A stretch of 64,000 nucleotides of DNA, taken from assembly GCA_003550325.1 (NCBI GenBank), contig QKWP01002095.1:23900-87899 (forward strand), given 5' to 3'. Source of the DNA: Gigaspora rosea. Its lineage: Eukaryota; Glomeromycota; Glomeromycetes; Diversisporales; Gigasporaceae. The notes beneath the pieces were generated by a model, which worked only from the letters and a program-made list of their open reading frames with translations, was not told where the DNA came from and ran no database searches. The translations under genes and the position numbers were made by a program. Shown here piece by piece: positions 10,561 to 23,035 of this stretch (within the stretch, counting starts at the first letter, position 1; each line of letters opens with the position of its first letter).

Positions 10561-13206
10561 TATAGTTAAAATTAGAATAAGATTTGTTATTTGGATAAAA
10601 CTAGAATAAAACATGTTATTTAGTTAAACTATAATTTGATATTTGATCAGAGTTTGGGATTAATAGTTATATATTAAAGACTTTGTAAATTTAGATTAAT
10701 GACTTCTGAAATTTAAAAATTTTATTTTTGCAATAAAAACTTTTGCTATAATTTTAATATAAAGTAATTTTATTAATCAATATGCTGATTGTACAATCAG
10801 AGATTTATTCTTGGCAATTTTCTTTATTATACAATTTGATTTAATTATTTTAGAATTATTAAATAAAAAAAGATAGGCCACTAAATAATATAAGTCGTGT
10901 CTAGATTTCCGTAGAACGAAACGACAGTCCACCCCATGACAATACCAATCTTATCATGTGATTGTGAGTATAGATTAGATTATAGACTACTTAGCATAAA
11001 AAACAAAAGTAACCGAGGTTTAAAATTTTATTGGTCAAATCGCTCTATGCTGCTGAAATGACTGAGTTACAGGACAGGTACGTACGTATGGCAAACCAAT
11101 CAATCGACGTAGTAAAACCATTTATTTTATTACATGATTTCCGTATTAAAGTTTTTTATTAGGCCAAAAAACATTCAGCTTACGATCTTGGAATATATAT
11201 TATTAAATTTGCCAGTATGTCCTGTCACAACATATAATTTAATTCAGACTTTATTTATAAATTAAACCAAAATTTAATATTGTAGACTGTATTTTTTTTT
11301 TATTACGTAATAAAAAACAAATGAAGATTATGTATACTATAGATTTAAATTCAGATTCAACTACCGCTACGTATTCGGACAAATCAAACCTATTTTAAAA
11401 AAGTTTTTAAACGGGGGGTTTTTTACCATCCCTATTGTTACGTTTCACAATCTCGTTAAAGAATTGCGGTTTTTTTTTTCAATCCAAGTTGTTGAAAAAA
11501 CTAATCTTCACTAATAAATTCTTAATCAAGTTCTGATTTTAATTTTAATCATTAGTTTCCCAGATGAATATTTTAATATATATGTATAAATAGCTTTGTG
11601 GTGGTTTATTTCTGTTTAAATTGAACGCTTTTAATTTTAAATTGAGAATAATTTTTAAGTTAGTTCGAAATTCTTTAACGATTTGGTGAAATTAAAATTT
11701 CGTTTTCAACTTAACGTTAATAACATTATCAACAAGTTGATTCTAAATCTAGTCAAAATTCATACAATCGATAATATGATAATATGAATATACAAAATTT
11801 GGTTATAAATCTACAGCCCATACGCGTTAGAAAAGGATTAGCTAGATGTTTCATCTATAATATTAAATAACACCAATTCATTAATATTTTTTCCTGAACT
11901 TTAAATGGCTTCTATTTTATCCAGTGATTCTGTCATTGCACATAAAACAATCAATCATCTAATCAGATACTCAATATTTGTTATACAAATTAGTTAGATT
12001 CACAAAGCTCTGTCGCAATGTCTTCAAATTATTTTATCCGGTTAGCAAGCATGTTTTAGCCTTTTCTGACCTTACTGATATTGGCTCGTCAATGTTTTTA
12101 CTGTACAACTAACCTTATCGCCATTTGAAAAAGATTGTTTATTGCGTAATAATTTTGTTGATGTTTATTTGTAACAGGCATAGGCGTTTAAACATTTTTG
12201 TTATAGGGATGAACGTACATGCGTACGCCTCAAATGACGAGCCGTCAGTTGATACCTGCAATAATCGAATGATATTAAATTTTTAGTTAATACGAATTAA
12301 AAATATTATTGTGAATATTTTATAAATAAAATTTTTTTTTTTTAATCCAATTTTATCAATTAATTAAAAGCTAATTAATTCGCTAGTTTTTTTCGATCTC
12401 CACTTAAAAATTTCGTTAATATATTTTTAACTATACATTGTCTTTCTATTTGTAAATAATTCATGCTATAAAGATTTTTCTTAAAATTATAGTGTGTAAT
12501 TACGTATTATTCATACTAAATGACATTGTATCTACAATTAAATAAAAAAATCTCAGGTGACAACCTTGACGCCTCATTAAAGTGTTGAAAACCTTACGTG
12601 ATGACACAACTAAGTGCGCCAAGAACTGTTGCGGAGAAATCTGAGTACTGTGAGTTACTGTACATACGTACGTACAGTATGTACTGTATATAAAAATAAA
12701 TTAAAATTAGATAACCATACTTATCGTTATCGATATTTGATAAGCAAATACAATGATTATCATTAAAAGAACGTTTTGAAAAACATTTAAATTTTATTTA
12801 TTTGGTACATACGTAACGATCATCCTGTTTTAAGACTTTCAAATTTTTATGTTGTGCATATATAACAGTATAATGTGAACAATACAACAATTGTCTGAAT
12901 CTCCGAAACTCCGTCTCAAAATTCTAAAAAATAATTCAACGTGTAACCGATCGTATGACGTAATGGTAACCGCCATTACAAATTAATTCATTCATTTAAG
13001 TTACTGACTTTCATAGTCATTACCGGCGCTGGGTTTTTCTTAATATGGAAAATTTTACGTAAGAAAATTAAATAATGACATCGAGTTTTTATAAAAAAGC
13101 TTCAATTTATTAAATCGTTCATCAAAAATTTTCTCATGAGAATAACGAGCTCATAGGAAATTTTTTACCGAGAAATAATCCCATAAAAAAAAAAAAAAAA
13201 AAAAAA
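10561..13206. other. Unique intergenic DNA upstream of the UBL/ZZ/deiodinase-like gene
   Basis: Sequence here has fewer repeats and more varied composition than the first 10 kb, including short palindromes around gtacgtac (12660-12690). It should hold the promoter of the gene that begins at 13207. A run of 22 A residues (13185-13206) directly precedes the start codon. No other gene, tRNA or mobile element was recognised. Confidence 0.5.
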
Positions 13207-15172
13207 ATGCGCTTAACTTCAGAACGTTCTTGCCCTTCTGTTTATCCTATCCGTATTAAAATAATACCGGGTTCTAACTATATAGCGAATGTGACTTCGC
13301 ATACTACCGGTGAATTATTGGTAGAAACATTAAAAAATCACGGAGATGGATCATCCTATAAACTAATATATCACAATAAGGAGATACTAAATTCAGAAAC
13401 GTTTGAAAATATTGGTGTAAGGGTAGGTTCATAAGGTAAAGATTTAAGAAATTATACTTATTAATGAAAAGTTAAGTAATTAATTTTTTTTTAAATTTTA
13501 ATTTTTTTTAGGAAGGTGGTTTAATTGAAGCAATAAACGATATTGATGAAAATCAAACTGATAAAAATTTAGAAGAATCTTTAATAGATAATATTCCTAT
13601 ATCAACGATAGAAAATAATTTTTTGATCTTTGTTAAAACTCAAACAGGTCAAATTATAGATTTATACGTTACAAAGGGTGATACCATTTATATTGTTAAA
13701 TTAAAAATTCAAGATAAGGAAGGTTTTCCTGCTGATAAAGGACGTATTATTTGGGCTGGTAGAGAATTGAAAGATGAAAATACTTTAGAATATTATAATA
13801 TCAAAATAGAAGATACGTTACATCTTGTACTTAAAAATCGTTGTGGAATGTTTCATGAAACTAGTGGTCGTAAAAACTTTGATGCGTTACCACCACTTAC
13901 ACAATATATGCAAACATCTGAAGAAATATTACAAGGTGGAATTAACACTGGTATTTCCTGTAATTTTTGTGGTAATTTTGACTGGGAAGGTGCAAGGTTA
14001 ATAAATCTACTTTATTGTAAAATTTCTATGATGAGTATTTGTAAATATATATAATTTCGCTAATTATAACTTTTTTCTCCTTTTAACAGATATAAATGTT
14101 CAATATGTCCGGATTATGATTTATGCAACGAATGTATTGTAATATCCAATTTGCTTCATGATATACGACATAATTTTCAATTCATAAATCCCTTGGATAA
14201 CAACGATACATTAACAGACATATCAAAAGATTCCACTTCATCAATAACAATTTTTCCAATACTTCCAACAAAAAAAGAAGATTTATTGGCTCTATTACGT
14301 GAAGAGGAAAAACGAAGGTGGTCACCTGAAATTCAACAACAATATTGTAATGTAGGAAGTGATCTCAGAGATAACAGGGATTGGATTGATATCACCAATC
14401 AGATGCAATATGATTTGGTTAGAGAATTTGGTTATTCAGATGAAGCAGTACAATTATTACGACATGCTTCACAACTTTATAAAGGTACATTCAAAATTTT
14501 TTTATTATAATAAATTTGTTTTTTGTGTTTAAAGACATTGACGCTGATACATATATATATATTACAAAATATCTAGATAATCATGTATTCAGTAACACTC
14601 AAGTATATGTTCGCAATAACATTTCTCGCATTGGTAATCTCACAGAAGGAATGCAAACACCAGATTGTTCGTTAGTTTCCTTAGAATCATCTGCGACGCC
14701 AATTCCTTTGATTCCCTTACATACACTTATTCGTCCAGGGAAGCCACTTGTTCTTCTTGGTGGATCATATACCTGTCCTTTATTTAGATCCATATCTCAT
14801 GTGCTTAATGACATATATAAGAGATATAGATCATATGCAGATTTTTACATGATTCAAATTCGAGAAGCACATGCAAGTGATGTTTGGTCTATTGGAAATA
14901 GTTTGGGCGTAAATGAACATCAAACATTAGCAGATCGTTTAGCTGCTGCACGTGAAATGGTCAGATCAACTCAACTTGAAATTCCTGTGTTGGCTGATAC
15001 TATGGATGATACTTTTTTAAATTTATACTCTCCATGGCCTTTCCGATTTTTCATTATTTTAGATGGTATTTTGAAATTAGTTGGAATGCCAAAAGAAGCA
15101 TATTACGATACAACTGATTTAATTGATTGTTTAGAAACTTTATTAAAGGATATAAATAACGAAACCAAGTAA
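13207..15172 (+). CDS. Ubl-ubiquitin-like-ZZ finger protein with deiodinase-like thioredoxin domain
   Basis: Four exons are predicted: 13207-13422, 13512-13996, 14090-14484 and 14535-15172, giving 577 residues in one frame with GT-AG introns of 50-93 bases. Domains in order: a diverged ubiquitin-like fold (about 14-85); a second one very close to ubiquitin (110-184), with IFVKT and LHLVL motifs but ending RCGM rather than RGG; a ZZ zinc finger with Cys222, 225, 237, 240, 246, 249 and His257, 261; a helical linker; and a C-terminal domain (about 400-570) like iodothyronine deiodinase. In that domain GSYTCP (Cys446) sits where deiodinases have GSCT-Sec-P, EAHASD (476-481) is intact, and the later His of the HQ pair (494) is kept. 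Deiodinases remove iodine reductively; Cys versions may do thiol redox chemistry instead. The substrate is unknown. I infer a ubiquitin-linked redox protein. The donor of intron 1 could instead be 13417. Confidence 0.9.
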
Positions 15173-16928
15173 TTATTTTTAATGCTCAAATAAGATTATA
15201 CTTCTTATTGAAATTTTTTTATACAATGTTTTTATAGATATAATATAGTGTTGCATTTGAATTATTCATAATATAAAATATAGAAATTATTTTTTCAAGG
15301 CTTCTCAATTAAGTAAAAAAAAAAATTAATTTTTTTTATAATACTTTTTTTATTTACCCTATTTTTTTAATCTAGTCCATGATAAATATAATGTTTTTTA
15401 TCGTATTTAATTATAATAAATTAAGTTCTTTAATACTAAGAAATTTTAATAAGGATATTAAATCGTTTTATATATACCTTTTCTAATTCTTGTTTGCAAA
15501 ATAATAAATTTTAATAATAAATATTTTCATACTTGCTACACCAATAGAATAACTTGGATATTCTATTGAGGACTCATATTCATCAATATTACAGACTTTT
15601 TGCAGTACATAAAGGTCCAGACCTAATAATTATTTTATAAATTTGTTTACTCTTAGTTGTATATAAATTATTTGATGTGTTTCATTTATTTCATGATTGT
15701 AATGGGCTTAGCGTACATGTACATTATGTCATAGGCTGTGCAGATGCAGTGTATTAAAACCTATGGATGCAACATGTGCATATATACTATGATAGAACAT
15801 TTAAATGTTTATGTGCAGATAAATAAACGGGCCATTGTTACAAATGCGGTGAATCACCTATTAACTTTTTATAATATATGACAATTGCTACGTATAATCT
15901 TAATTTGTATAAAAAGCTGTGAGAGGCTGGTGTGGCAGCAAAGCTTCAAGATTGATTTCTTGGTGACATAAATATATAAAGTACAAGCTTTCCTATCTAT
16001 TAATGTTTCTCTTTCGTTCATTCCAAACTATCATTAACTTTCGAGTTCGTATATTCAATTTAGAATTATATTTTAGAACAAACAGCCAGATTTTATACGT
16101 TGCACTCTAATTAGTCGTAAAAATACGAACTTCCACAAGGAAACTTAGTGAAAATAAAGATTTTGAGTTAGTATTTTAGAATTAGAGATATAAGAAAAAT
16201 TTATAAATTCGTTTCCACCAATTTGAAATTAGTGTCATATTAAATATACCTGTATTTTCGTCTTTTTTTCTAGTTTGCACGCGTGTCATGTAGTGTATGA
16301 AATCTGTTTTGAAAGTTATGTTTTCATGAGAACAAATTTATTTAATTTAATATTCTCAGAAATTTATCAACAGTAAAAGTTATATCCATAATTTTTAAAA
16401 TTTCTTATTTCAAAAAATATCGAGAATTTATTCAAATTTTTGTTCCAACTTTTCTCGTCTTTTCTGTTCATTTATTTTCGGGTAATTTCGGAACTTCGGT
16501 TGATTTCTAATTGTTAATTCCATCTGCATAATTCAATTATACTTATAGTAAACATGTTTTCGAATATTATATTCTCAATTTTTTTTTTCATAGAAAACAT
16601 TTACAGAATATCAAATGTTCTCAAATCTAAAGGTATGTTCTCATGAGAACATGAGGATATAATGACGAATTTTACGATTTCTATTTGCATTGCATCAGCT
16701 CTATGTACTTTGATTTTAAGAATTGCATTTTTTTTTTTAATCATTGCTTAAATATTTTAACTCTATTAACATTTTTGCCTAGAATTAATAGTAAAAGAAT
16801 TTTATATATCAACGTGACATCCATAAAATCATCCATATTAATTGATTGAAGCTAAACTGTATTCGAAAAAAATACAATTTTTTTTATGTTTCGTTTTCCA
16901 TCAATAGTTACAGTACGTACGTTATGAG
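15173..16928. other. Intergenic DNA, no gene recognised
   Basis: AT-rich, largely unique sequence. It includes small palindromes such as ttctcatgagaac (16320 and 16636 areas). The first few hundred bases should contain the 3' end of the preceding gene. No long frame, tRNA or TIR element was found. Confidence 0.45.
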
Positions 16929-17591
16929 CAGTGATGGTAAATGACCAAAATGACTTAAATGATAAATGATTAGTCATTGAGTCATTTCGAGGCCCAAATG
17001 AGCTAGAAGGTCATTTAACATATGTTAATTAATATTCTAATGGCCACCCAACAAAATTAAAATATAATTGATAATCGTAGCTATATATTAAAGTCAAAAT
17101 TTTAATAAGCCAATTAATATATATTTATGTCTTTAAGTAAAGTAGTTCGAAATAAATAAGTTGCATATATCATTTCGAACTTAAGACATAAATATTAATT
17201 GACTTAAATAAGATATAGACTTTAAAATATAGCTAAGATTATGACCTAAATGAACTTAACCAAGATGATCTTGTCACGATTTGATGACTTGCGGTCATTT
17301 AAATTTCGATCAAACGATCATTTCAATTCCTAGGTTGTGCAGGCATATAAACTTTTATTGGGCTTTGGGCCCGAGCCAACAAATACTTCGAAACCTATTA
17401 TCGTTATGCAATTAAAGTTGATCAATCTATGTAGAAAAATTAACAAACTCTATATGCACAATGACTAAATGACCCGGTCATTTCTAAATGGCCATGGTCA
17501 TTTGGTCGCAAAATGACCCAAAATTGAGATGACCGGTCATTTCGGAATCATTTGAAGCTATTTGAAATGACCAGGCCATTTACCATCACTG
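16929..17591. mobile_element. hAT-like non-autonomous element, CAGTGATGG ends
   Basis: The left end CAGTGATGGTAAATGACC matches the right end inverted, CAGTGATGGTAAATGGCC. Subterminal DNA is packed with aaatgacc/ggtcattt motifs on both sides. CAGTGATGG-type ends are typical of hAT elements. The flanks gttatgag and ttgtgaag do not give a clean 8-bp duplication, so the target may have decayed. No transposase frame is present. Confidence 0.75.
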
Positions 17592-18643
17592 TTGTGAAGA
17601 ATTGTGCTAGAATCGAAATCGGGAAATATGATCTTACGAATATCAATAACACTCATACTACCTAAACAACACTCTAAACTCTATCTAATCTATTAATAAT
17701 GCAATCTTCGAAAAAAGCGTGGAAAGACTTGGTCCGAAGAAAGCTCAACGTAGAGTCACGGGACTGGATCACAATTTCACGTATCGGGGGATTAGTAGAA
17801 CAAACACATTTTTCAATGTTCTTCCAACTCTCAACTGTTTTATTTTGAAGAAGATAAAATGCATCGTATTTATAACTTCTATGCTATTAGTCAGCACATT
17901 ATGAATATGATTTCTATGTTAATTATGTATAATGATTACGTGGCGTGGCTTTGCCACGTCGGCGTTGATCAATATGTACAAAATTTAGAAATTGTACACT
18001 GTTGAAAGGTAGATTGTGGCTTGGGTTGAATATTGGATTTAGTGAATCTGGAGGATTTGGCGCATTCTGACATTTTCCAGTTTTTGTGTAATTTTGTATG
18101 CTATATACATGTGATCGTCGCGAACATAGTTGATACAGTATTCAATCCATTTAAACAAATCAAATACTTCAGGCTATATTATATATTTACGTGTAAGAAA
18201 CCAACCTGTCTTACCTTACTATAAAATGTGTTCACATGAAGAATTATGGTTTAAAAATTATGAAAAAAATCATCGCACAGTTCATTCAGGACGGAAGAAT
18301 GATATATATAAAGATAAGAAAATCAATGTATCAAGGTAAAGTATGAAAACAATGCTATCCGTAAAAGGGAATTTTAAAATTTGTAAAAAAAAAAAAAAAA
18401 ACTATCAATACATAATAAATTATAATTTCAATTGTATATGTTCCCAAATATTTAGGAAATGATTCATTCGACTTTATGTTAGCAAATAAATGACAAGCTA
18501 TTCATTTATCAATAATAACATAACCACCATATTTCGAACAGAATACATACCAGTTAGGTTATAGTTAACAAATTTAAATTATATCAAATACCTACATTAA
18601 CAATTAACCCTAAAATATAACTAACGAAAATGATTTTATAGTT
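17592..18643. other. Intergenic DNA, possible coding remnants but no supported gene
   Basis: A hairpin, acgtggc...gccacgt, lies at about 17938-17962. On the minus strand near 18047-18177 a short open stretch reads like coding sequence (FDLFKWIEYC, then DDHMYIAYKITQKL) before a stop. It joins nothing recognisable upstream. I treat it as unexplained rather than as a gene. Confidence 0.35.
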
Positions 18644-18651
18644 AATGGTAT

Positions 18652-19229
18652 GGGAGCGGGTCAAAATCCCGACAAACAGAATCCCGACAGGTCATAATCC
18701 CGACAAAAAATCCCGACAATAAAAATCCCGACAATCCCGACAACAAAAAAATCATTAAATTTATTTAAGTTAGGTTAGGGTTAGGTGAATGCCTAGGATA
18801 GGGTTAGGGTGAGCGCCTGGGCTATGGTTTGGTTTAGTTGATTTTATAGTAAAGTTGCTCAATGAAAGCTTTTTTTGATTGTCGGGATTTTTGATTGTCG
18901 GGATTTTTTTGTCGGGATTATGACCTGTCGGGATTTTGTTTGTCGGGATTTTGACCCAACCCTGCGTACTTAGTACTATTACATCTTATCTAACTCAGAT
19001 TCAATTTATTTGCATGATATAGCAGATAAGCATAAAAATCATTTATAATCGCATGTTAATCCATTATTATTTACATCTATTTNTAGGATAGGGTTAGGGT
19101 GAGCGCCTGGGCTAGGATTTGGTTTAGTTGATTTTATAGTAAAGTTACTCTTTTTTTGATTGTCGGGATTTTTGATTGACGGGATTTTTTTGTCGGGATT
19201 ATGACCTGTCGGGATTTTGACCCAAACCC
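18652..19229. mobile_element. CCCGACA-repeat TIR element containing an assembly N
   Basis: Both ends are built of tcccgacaa repeats: GGGAGCGGGTCAAAATCCCG at the left and, inverted from the right, GGGTTTGGGTCAAAATCCCG. AATGGTAT flanks the whole unit (18644-18651 and 19230-19237), a perfect 8-bp duplication. Inside, a complete right end already occurs at about 18955. An unrelated stretch of about 120 bases follows, then an N (19083), then a second partial copy starting in the telomere-like centre (aggatagggttagggtgagc). The arrangement suggests a join made at the N rather than a natural tandem. Confidence 0.7.
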
Positions 19230-19237
19230 AATGGTAT

Positions 19238-19797
19238 ACTATGATGATTTTATAAATGTCATGGAAAAGTAATTAAAAACTTCGTAATTAGCTACAAATT
19301 AATTTAATTAAAATACGGCATGGCATCTTGATGCGATGATCTTGTACGCGTGGCATCGTCAGTCATACAACCTATTTGAACAATTCGCTGGTCATGCGGC
19401 GACAAAATTAAGCACAAATTGACATTAGATTTCATTATTATTAAATAAAGGCATGTTGAAATGAAATTAGAAATAAAAGTATAAAAGTGTCGGATAAATG
19501 CCATTTTATGCAATCACAAATCCTGAACCAAACAAAATGTTAAATTAAAATTGGAAATGCTTAAACTTAAGAGCAAAGTTCATGATAAAATAATTGTAAA
19601 AAATCTGTCCCATAAATTTATTTATAACCCGACATGTGTATTAAGAAATATATTTACTGAAATTCATATGAGATTCTTATGTATTTTAAACTAAGAAAAC
19701 AGTCACTGTTAAATGTCTGGAGCTAAAAATTATTTATATAGGACAGTCAGGAACAGATGAATTAGTGATCATCAAATCAAGATAGGTGCGGACAAGC
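19238..19797. other. Intergenic DNA, no gene recognised
   Basis: Unique AT-rich sequence between the CCCGACA element and the CTA microsatellite. No supported feature. Confidence 0.4.
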
Positions 19798-19920
19798 ATA
19801 TATATTTACTACTCTCTACTACTACTCTACTACTACTCTACTACTCTACTACTACTCTACTACTCTCTACTACACCTCTCTACTACTCTACTTACTCTCT
19901 ACTACTCTCTACTACTCTAT
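19798..19920. repeat. CTA/CTCTA microsatellite
   Basis: An irregular run of ctactact, ctctactact and related units just past the 3' end of the BTB-TLDc gene. Frames through it are low-complexity by-products. Confidence 0.85.
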
Positions 19921-19975
19921 AACATACAAATTCTGGTCTATCGTTACGCTCCGGACAATAATCTATTCAACAATT

Positions 19976-21483
19976 TTATTTTCTTTTAATTTGAAATACT
20001 TCGAATTCTGTTATTGAAAAATAACCACTCATCTTTCTAATTTCTTTTTCATATGAAAGTTGTATATAATAACAACCATCATATTGATTAAAATTATCAT
20101 TCATTTCAAGATCATTGAAACCAAACCATAGATCACTTTCAGAACCACAACAAATTGCATATTTTGGATCTTTTACACGACTTAAAATAGAGGAATTGAT
20201 AGTACCATTTTTCAATGAAAAAATAAAGCTATCTTTGCACTTTATCCAACCAACAGTTGAATTATCCCATTTTTTAGGATTATAACCACCAAGAATTTCA
20301 TCAGTATCTTTAATTTTCATGATGACAACAGTATTTGCTTGCTTATCGCATACTCTCCAGAATTCATCAGCGGTAAAACTATCTCTAGTACCACGAAAAA
20401 GTAATTTAAACTCATATGGATTATCTGTTATCGAATACATTTCAATTTTCTTATCAATCCATGTTGCAATTTCGGCTGCATGTGCTTCATTAATAACTGT
20501 TGAAAATGGTTCCATGGTACGTGTTGATAATGTCGCGGTTAAAATTGTACGAGGTGGAAGAATTATTGATGAAATTTCTCTATTTGGATTTACAGCTCTT
20601 TTCATAATATCATTCCAAAGATTTCTATCTAAAATTTGGTGGTACGGTTGTACATGATCAACAATATCGTCACCAGATATTTGAAAATAACGAACATGAG
20701 GTAAACAATTTTGTAATGTATTTTTTAATGCCAAAAATTTGTCGTTAGTCCAATTTTCTGATCCATCTAATGATAAATCTGGATTTTGAGCAATCCCCCA
20801 TTTAATAATAAATTTCCAAATTTTTATCTCTTCCATTTGTAAATCATCTCGTTTAATAAGTGAAATTAATGTATTTTCTTGTAGTGTTGTAAAATCTTCA
20901 GAATCAAAAATCTTATTTGGATAGTTTACTAAAAAATCGTTACACCATTTTTGTAAACTTTGAAAATGATTATTTTGAAAACTTTTTTGATAGATCCGTG
21001 TAAAATGTGATCGAAGCCAATTAGTTTTTGTTTCAATTAAATGATTTTCAATATGTTTAGCTAATTCCTCTAAAAGAATCTCTGATGCAATAAACATAAG
21101 TTCGAAAATGAATGACGTGTCTTGATTTTCTATCAAAATTACTCCTCCGTAAATATATCTTATAAAAAATTTTGTATTAAAATTAGTCTTTAAACCTAAT
21201 ATAATGCATATAATTAAAAAACTTAAACTTACTTTATGATAAATTCAAATTGTTGAACGGGTATATGTTTTAAATTAATCGTTTTGATATTATTTTCATC
21301 TTTACTAATGTTTTCTAATTTGTCTCGAAAATATAAAGATCTATATCTTAAAACATTAGAATGTGCTCGGAATACTTTTGTGTTTGGTGGTTCTCCAGTA
21401 TTAATGATTACGTTGAAATCTTCATTATCATTAAGAAGTTCAAGGTAATCAACAGAAAGTTGTTCTAAATGTTTTGCTGCCAT
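19976..21483 (-). CDS. BTB-BACK-TLDc domain protein
   Basis: Two exons on the minus strand, 21483-21233 and 21158-19976, are joined by a 74-base GT-AG intron and give 477 residues. The start at MAAKHLEQLS is chosen because the BTB fold begins soon after; an in-frame Met lies 18 codons upstream. The N-terminal BTB/POZ domain (about 10-115) has the typical VFRAHSNVLRYRSLYF core and is split by the intron just before YIYGG. A BACK-like helical region follows (about 120-230, with LISLIKRDDLQMEEIKIW). The C-terminal TLDc domain (about 300-475) carries LLFRGTRDSF, ILGGYNP and a terminal FEVFQI. BTB proteins usually bind Cullin-3 as substrate adaptors. TLDc is linked to oxidative stress and V-ATPase regulation in animals. 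Such proteins form large families in arbuscular mycorrhizal fungi; the role of this one is unknown. Confidence 0.93.
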
Positions 21484-21665
21484 TTTTTGATTTAAGGAGT
21501 TTATAACACGCAAATATTCTGATCTGACTAATAACAATGGAAAATGGTTACACCACAGAAATTTTAGTCTATATTGTTATACAAAACGAAAATCACGTAT
21601 TTATATTTGCAAATCCGGCCCGGTCCGGTCCTAGGATCTAAAAGAACGGTCCTGGACTTGATACT

Positions 21666-22043
21666 AGTGTTACAAATCGAACCAAAAAATGCAATCGATT
21701 ACTTTTTTAAAAAAAATTGATTATATTCAACTAATCGATTAATCGATTAGTTAATTAATCAACTAATCTATTAATCGATTAATCGATTAGTCAATTAATC
21801 GATTAGATTAGTTGGTATATCAAAATGGCTTGAATATATTGTTTAGCTACTAATTTCCAAATCAAAGTATGTTGCTCGTACAAAACAACTAGTCGATTAG
21901 TCAACTAAGCGATTAACTGACCAAACGATTAATCAGTTAATCGATTAATCGTTAATCCAGTAATCGATTTAAAATTATCAATCGATTAATTGCGAAATCG
22001 ATTAACTAATCGATTAATCGATTTTCGATTTGTAAATACCACT
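21666..22043. repeat. AATCGATT-rich array bounded by inverted ends
   Basis: The interior is mostly taatcgattaatcgatt and variants, which are self-complementary. The ends AGTGTTACAAATCGAA and, inverted from the right, AGTGGTATTTACAAATCGAA suggest a MITE whose interior became a simple palindromic repeat. It lies upstream of the BTB-TLDc gene, about 180 bases from its start. No duplication was read. Confidence 0.65.
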
Positions 22044-22269
22044 TTATACAGAAAACCGTTATTTGATCGATAGGTCCTGAGTATAATCCTTTAAATCAGT
22101 CTCCAATCAGATTAATACTTAAAAAAATTTTTTTTGTCAAAACGACCGAATTTTTATTTCCGATAAAAAAAAATTGCCCCTCTCAAAAACCGATCCTGTC
22201 AAAACCGATAATCCGACAACCTGCCATTTCTGATATCCGATCCTTATATTCCAGTTTTCGATTTTCTAA

Positions 22270-23035
22270 ATAAGATTTGGTTCATCTCAGGTTCAATAAG
22301 CCCATTCCAGGTTTATTTGCACTATACTCGGGTACAAATGATCCATTCCAGGTTCATTTAAGCCTGAATTTAGTTCAAATAAGTCTTAATTCATTTGAAC
22401 TCAATCCGGTTCAAATGAGCTTATACCGCTTCATTGAACCAGGTTTAAATGGTGTTCATTTCAACAACCCAGCTACAAATTTCGGATTCAGACGAGCCCA
22501 ACTCAGGTTCAAATGGCCCATTCAGGTTATTCAACCTCAATTCAGAAAAGTGTGAATTTTGGACCGCAAATGGACCGGATTTTGCAGCAGTTTACTAAGC
22601 CAAAATACACGTATTTTGGCACGTTCACTAAAATAACGGAAAGGCACGGGATAGTGCACCGTGATTGACACGTGAGGTACGGGATAGTTTCTTTTCACCG
22701 TGCCATTTTTGGCACGTTCACCCGTAAATTTTGAACAGTAAATGGACCGGATTTTGCAGTAGTTTACTAAACCAAAATCCACGGATTTTTGGCACGTTTT
22801 TCTACGGAAATTGCAGGGAAGGAACGGTCTTTGGACCGTGATTTGCACGTGAAATTTTTTGCGGAGGCACGTAATGGTTGTTTTTCCCGTGCCATTTTGG
22901 ACCGCACCACATGCCACTTTTCTTACAGGGCAAATGAGTCAACCTGGGTTAATTTGAATTCATTACAGAGTCAAAGCTGGGTTCATTTGAACCCAATTCA
23001 ATTTAAAAAATCTAATTGATTGGTTCATTTAAAAT
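22270..23035. repeat. GGTTCAAATGA-rich repeat interrupted by a two-copy direct repeat
   Basis: The outer parts (22270-22550 and 22920-23035) are rich in ggttcatttgaacc and caggttcaaatg motifs on both strands. The inner part has two diverged direct copies, 22562-22730 and 22741-22905, each starting near aaatggaccggattttgcag and containing ggcacgt and cgtgccatttt. This inner block looks inserted: gaaaagtg before it matches cacttttc after it, inverted. Composition is less AT-rich than the neighbours. Frames here are not supported as genes. Confidence 0.6.

Noticed and set aside
17938-17962. A rho-independent terminator-like hairpin (acgtggc...gccacgt)
   Set aside because: The genome is eukaryotic and no gene ends there, so the bacterial terminator model does not apply.
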